NCBI RefSeq assembly: GCF_037201965.1
Contig: NZ_CP147518.1
Location: forward strand, 2,169,001-2,233,000
DNA length: 64,000 bases
Direction: 5' to 3'
Source of the DNA: Spirosoma sp. SC4-14
Lineage (GTDB): Bacteria > Bacteroidota > Bacteroidia > Cytophagales > Spirosomataceae
Shown: piece by piece, positions 62,606 through 64,000 of the stretch
Position numbering within the stretch: the first letter of the stretch is position 1
Layout: each line of letters begins with the position of its first letter
Made by a program: the position numbers and the translations under genes
Notes under the pieces: generated by a model
The model's database searches: none
What the model saw: only the letters and a program-made list of their open reading frames with translations
Told to the model about the DNA's origin: nothing

Positions 62606-62671
62606 ATGGTCTGCGATTTGAATAGATTGTCAATATACTGCTAAATTCGCTTGAGTAGGAAGTCTCCTTGT

Positions 62672-63220
62672 TTACTCGCCCAGAAAATAAAATTTAAAAT
62701 GACCAGAGATTGGCTGCCAAAAGTGATCATATCGGGCCGATAGAGGTGGCCCAACCACCCAACGGGGCTTAGGCATTGGGACTTCTTCAAATTCAAAACC
62801 TTCTTTCAGAACAAGCTCCTCGGTTTGGGCTTTCTCCTGTGCTTTCTTTCGGGCCGCTTCAATCGTATTCTGGAGAAACTGTTCCTGATCCCGTTTCGAA
62901 AATGTACTGCTGAGTACAGTTAAGGCTAGTTCAGGGTGGCTATCTCTGAATTTTTCCACTAGCTGATAACTGGCCGGTGTTAGCATGATTTTATAGGAAG
63001 GATAAGTGTATTCGAATTCCGTATGGAGTTTGCCCGGATATGGACCTTCATGCTCCAGCTTGTTGTCGGCTAAAAAACGGAGAAATGCAGCCTCCGCTGT
63101 CGGAAGATTCTTCGTTAGGGATTCCTGATCACTAAAATAGAAAACGGTACTAAACTGAATGCGTTCTGGAACGAAACGATCGGATCGCTCCAGAACGACG
63201 ACGATTCTTTGTGAGCTCAT
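62672..63220 (-). CDS. Hypothetical protein, possibly SIMPL-like
   Basis: A 182-residue protein without a signal peptide. Mixed alpha/beta pattern with an Ala/Lys-rich helix AARKKAQEKAQ that recalls the SIMPL/DUF541 domain. That resemblance is weak. The C-terminus is rich in Pro and aromatic residues. Function unknown. Confidence 0.55.
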   Translation of the reverse strand: MSSQRIVVVLERSDRFVPERIQFSTVFYFSDQESLTKNLPTAEAAFLRFLADNKLEHEGPYPGKLHTEFEYTYPSYKIMLTPASYQLVEKFRDSHPELALTVLSSTFSKRDQEQFLQNTIEAARKKAQEKAQTEELVLKEGFEFEEVPMPKPRWVVGPPLSARYDHFWQPISGHFKFYFLGE

Positions 63221-63349
63221 TGGGCTGAGCAGTTGTTGATATGGTTGTGGTCTATTGTCTGAAACAGCGTATTGTAGTTTCTTAAACTCAAACGACTAAC
63301 TAGCTATGAAGGCTGATCGTATAGATTGCCTGTAGGTATCGATTCATTC

Positions 63350-64000
63350 TTATAACTGGTATTTCAACTGCATTTGAAGGCTCAACTGATACGAGTGATA
63401 ATACGAATAGGATGGATGAGAATCCAGATTGTACTGAAGCATTGGCTGGGCCAGCAACGAGAGTCGATCAGAAAGGCCATAGATAATTCCGGCACCAAGC
63501 AAAGGTGTAAACGTTACTGTCTTGCCAAACTTTAGGGGGACTTCGGTACCATTTATAGTGGCGTAGCTGGTTGCTCTGAAATCGGCGGAAGCACCTGCTG
63601 AAAAATAGGGAGAAAGCCGCTTCATAGAGGATCGGAAATTAATCATTACCGGAGCTTTATAGGCATAATTGAATGGACGTGAATTGGCATAGTTGACAGT
63701 ATAATCGACACCATTGGTCGATAAATCGATAGTGGACGATACCGTTTGTGTTGCCCAAAGCCCTGCTGAGGCTGACCATTTGGGCGTAAAATTATAATGG
63801 CCAAGCAGACCAATCGAATAGCCAACGCCATGTGCGTGCTCAACGATGTCTATTGGTTGAGAGCCGGGAGTAGTAACGGGTCCGATTACTTTAAGGTCCG
63901 TTTGTGCATACACCGGAGCCGCACTGACAGATACTGAAAAACGGTGCTGTCCGCAAACAGGTTGTAAGCTGCCCAGCATACCAGTCAGGATGAGCGCAAA
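63350..64000 (-). CDS. Outer-membrane beta-barrel protein, 5'-truncated by window edge
   Basis: The frame stays open to the right edge; residues upstream of the Met at 63979 (FALILTG) continue a signal peptide ending VCGQ, so the true start lies beyond 64000. The mature part has alternating beta-strands (SVSVSAAPVY, YSIGLLGHYNF, APVMINFRSS, LSLQMQLKYQL) ending in an aromatic/hydrophobic strand, as in Bacteroidota outer-membrane beta-barrel (PF13568-type) proteins. Function unknown. Confidence 0.75.
   Translation of the reverse strand, partial: FALILTGMLGSLQPVCGQHRFSVSVSAAPVYAQTDLKVIGPVTTPGSQPIDIVEHAHGVGYSIGLLGHYNFTPKWSASAGLWATQTVSSTIDLSTNGVDYTVNYANSRPFNYAYKAPVMINFRSSMKRLSPYFSAGASADFRATSYATINGTEVPLKFGKTVTFTPLLGAGIIYGLSDRLSLLAQPMLQYNLDSHPSYSYYHSYQLSLQMQLKYQL

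Noticed and set aside
62406..62633. A 75-residue minus-strand frame
   Set aside because: It overlaps the better 47-residue membrane protein frame and has a Cys/His-rich, chance-like composition.

Overview
The window looks like chromosomal DNA of a Bacteroidota member of the order Cytophagales, most like Spirosoma or a close relative. The evidence is a Bacteroidota-type promoter in front of tRNA-Ser (TTG, 19 nt, TAnnTTTG), a type IX secretion C-terminal signal, Bacteroidota-type lipoproteins and PD40 proteins, a Bacteroidota-style ParE, and a lack of obvious Shine-Dalgarno sequences. The genus is an inference. No replication origin, rRNA, CRISPR array, prophage or intact transposase was seen.

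Region 1 (1-21.6 kb) is ordinary chromosome: a PLP decarboxylase cut by the left edge, ispD, queA, lipoproteins and small hypotheticals, tRNA-Arg(TCT), a large CheB-CheR-PAS histidine kinase with its own response regulator, an AhpD-like protein, a secreted alpha/beta-hydrolase-type protein, a PD40 lipoprotein, a GNAT/ATE-like protein and a multi-PAS histidine kinase.

Region 2 (21.7-53.4 kb) is one large surface-polysaccharide locus of about 25 genes, nearly all on the minus strand and tightly packed. Read in the direction of transcription it holds an SLBB outer-membrane export protein, a Wzz-like chain-length protein, a Wzm/Wzt ABC exporter with a carbohydrate-binding C-terminus, a sugar aminotransferase, a GT-C membrane glycosyltransferase, a WbqC-like protein, a PglD/NeuD-like acyltransferase, cytoplasmic glycosyltransferases of the GT2, GT4, GT8-like and GT9 types, an OafA-like O-acyltransferase, a Wzy/WaaL-like membrane protein, and finally a WecA-like initiating phosphotransferase. 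Three plus-strand genes sit inside it (T9SS-secreted SGNH/sialate esterase, formyltransferase, polysaccharide deacetylase), all plausible glycan-modifying enzymes. The likely scheme is priming on undecaprenyl phosphate, cytoplasmic assembly, ABC export, then decoration with acyl groups.

Region 3 (53.6-60.6 kb) is housekeeping: parE, pheA (chorismate mutase-prephenate dehydratase-ACT), a sulfite-oxidase-like molybdopterin protein, a GmhA-like SIS protein, purL and tRNA-Ser(TGA). Region 4 (60.9-64 kb) holds a possible 217-bp MITE-like element with a nested REP-like hairpin, poorly recognisable small membrane or secreted genes, and an outer-membrane beta-barrel gene cut by the right edge.

The most unusual recurring signal is a set of long, near-perfect intergenic hairpins whose arms are often built from short repeated words. 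Each has its own sequence, and several touch a start or stop codon. Other points worth checking are an Asp-to-Asn change at the CheB catalytic aspartate, a GT4 gene whose conserved N-terminus lies upstream of its first ATG, and a GT8-like paralogue with an altered DxD motif.
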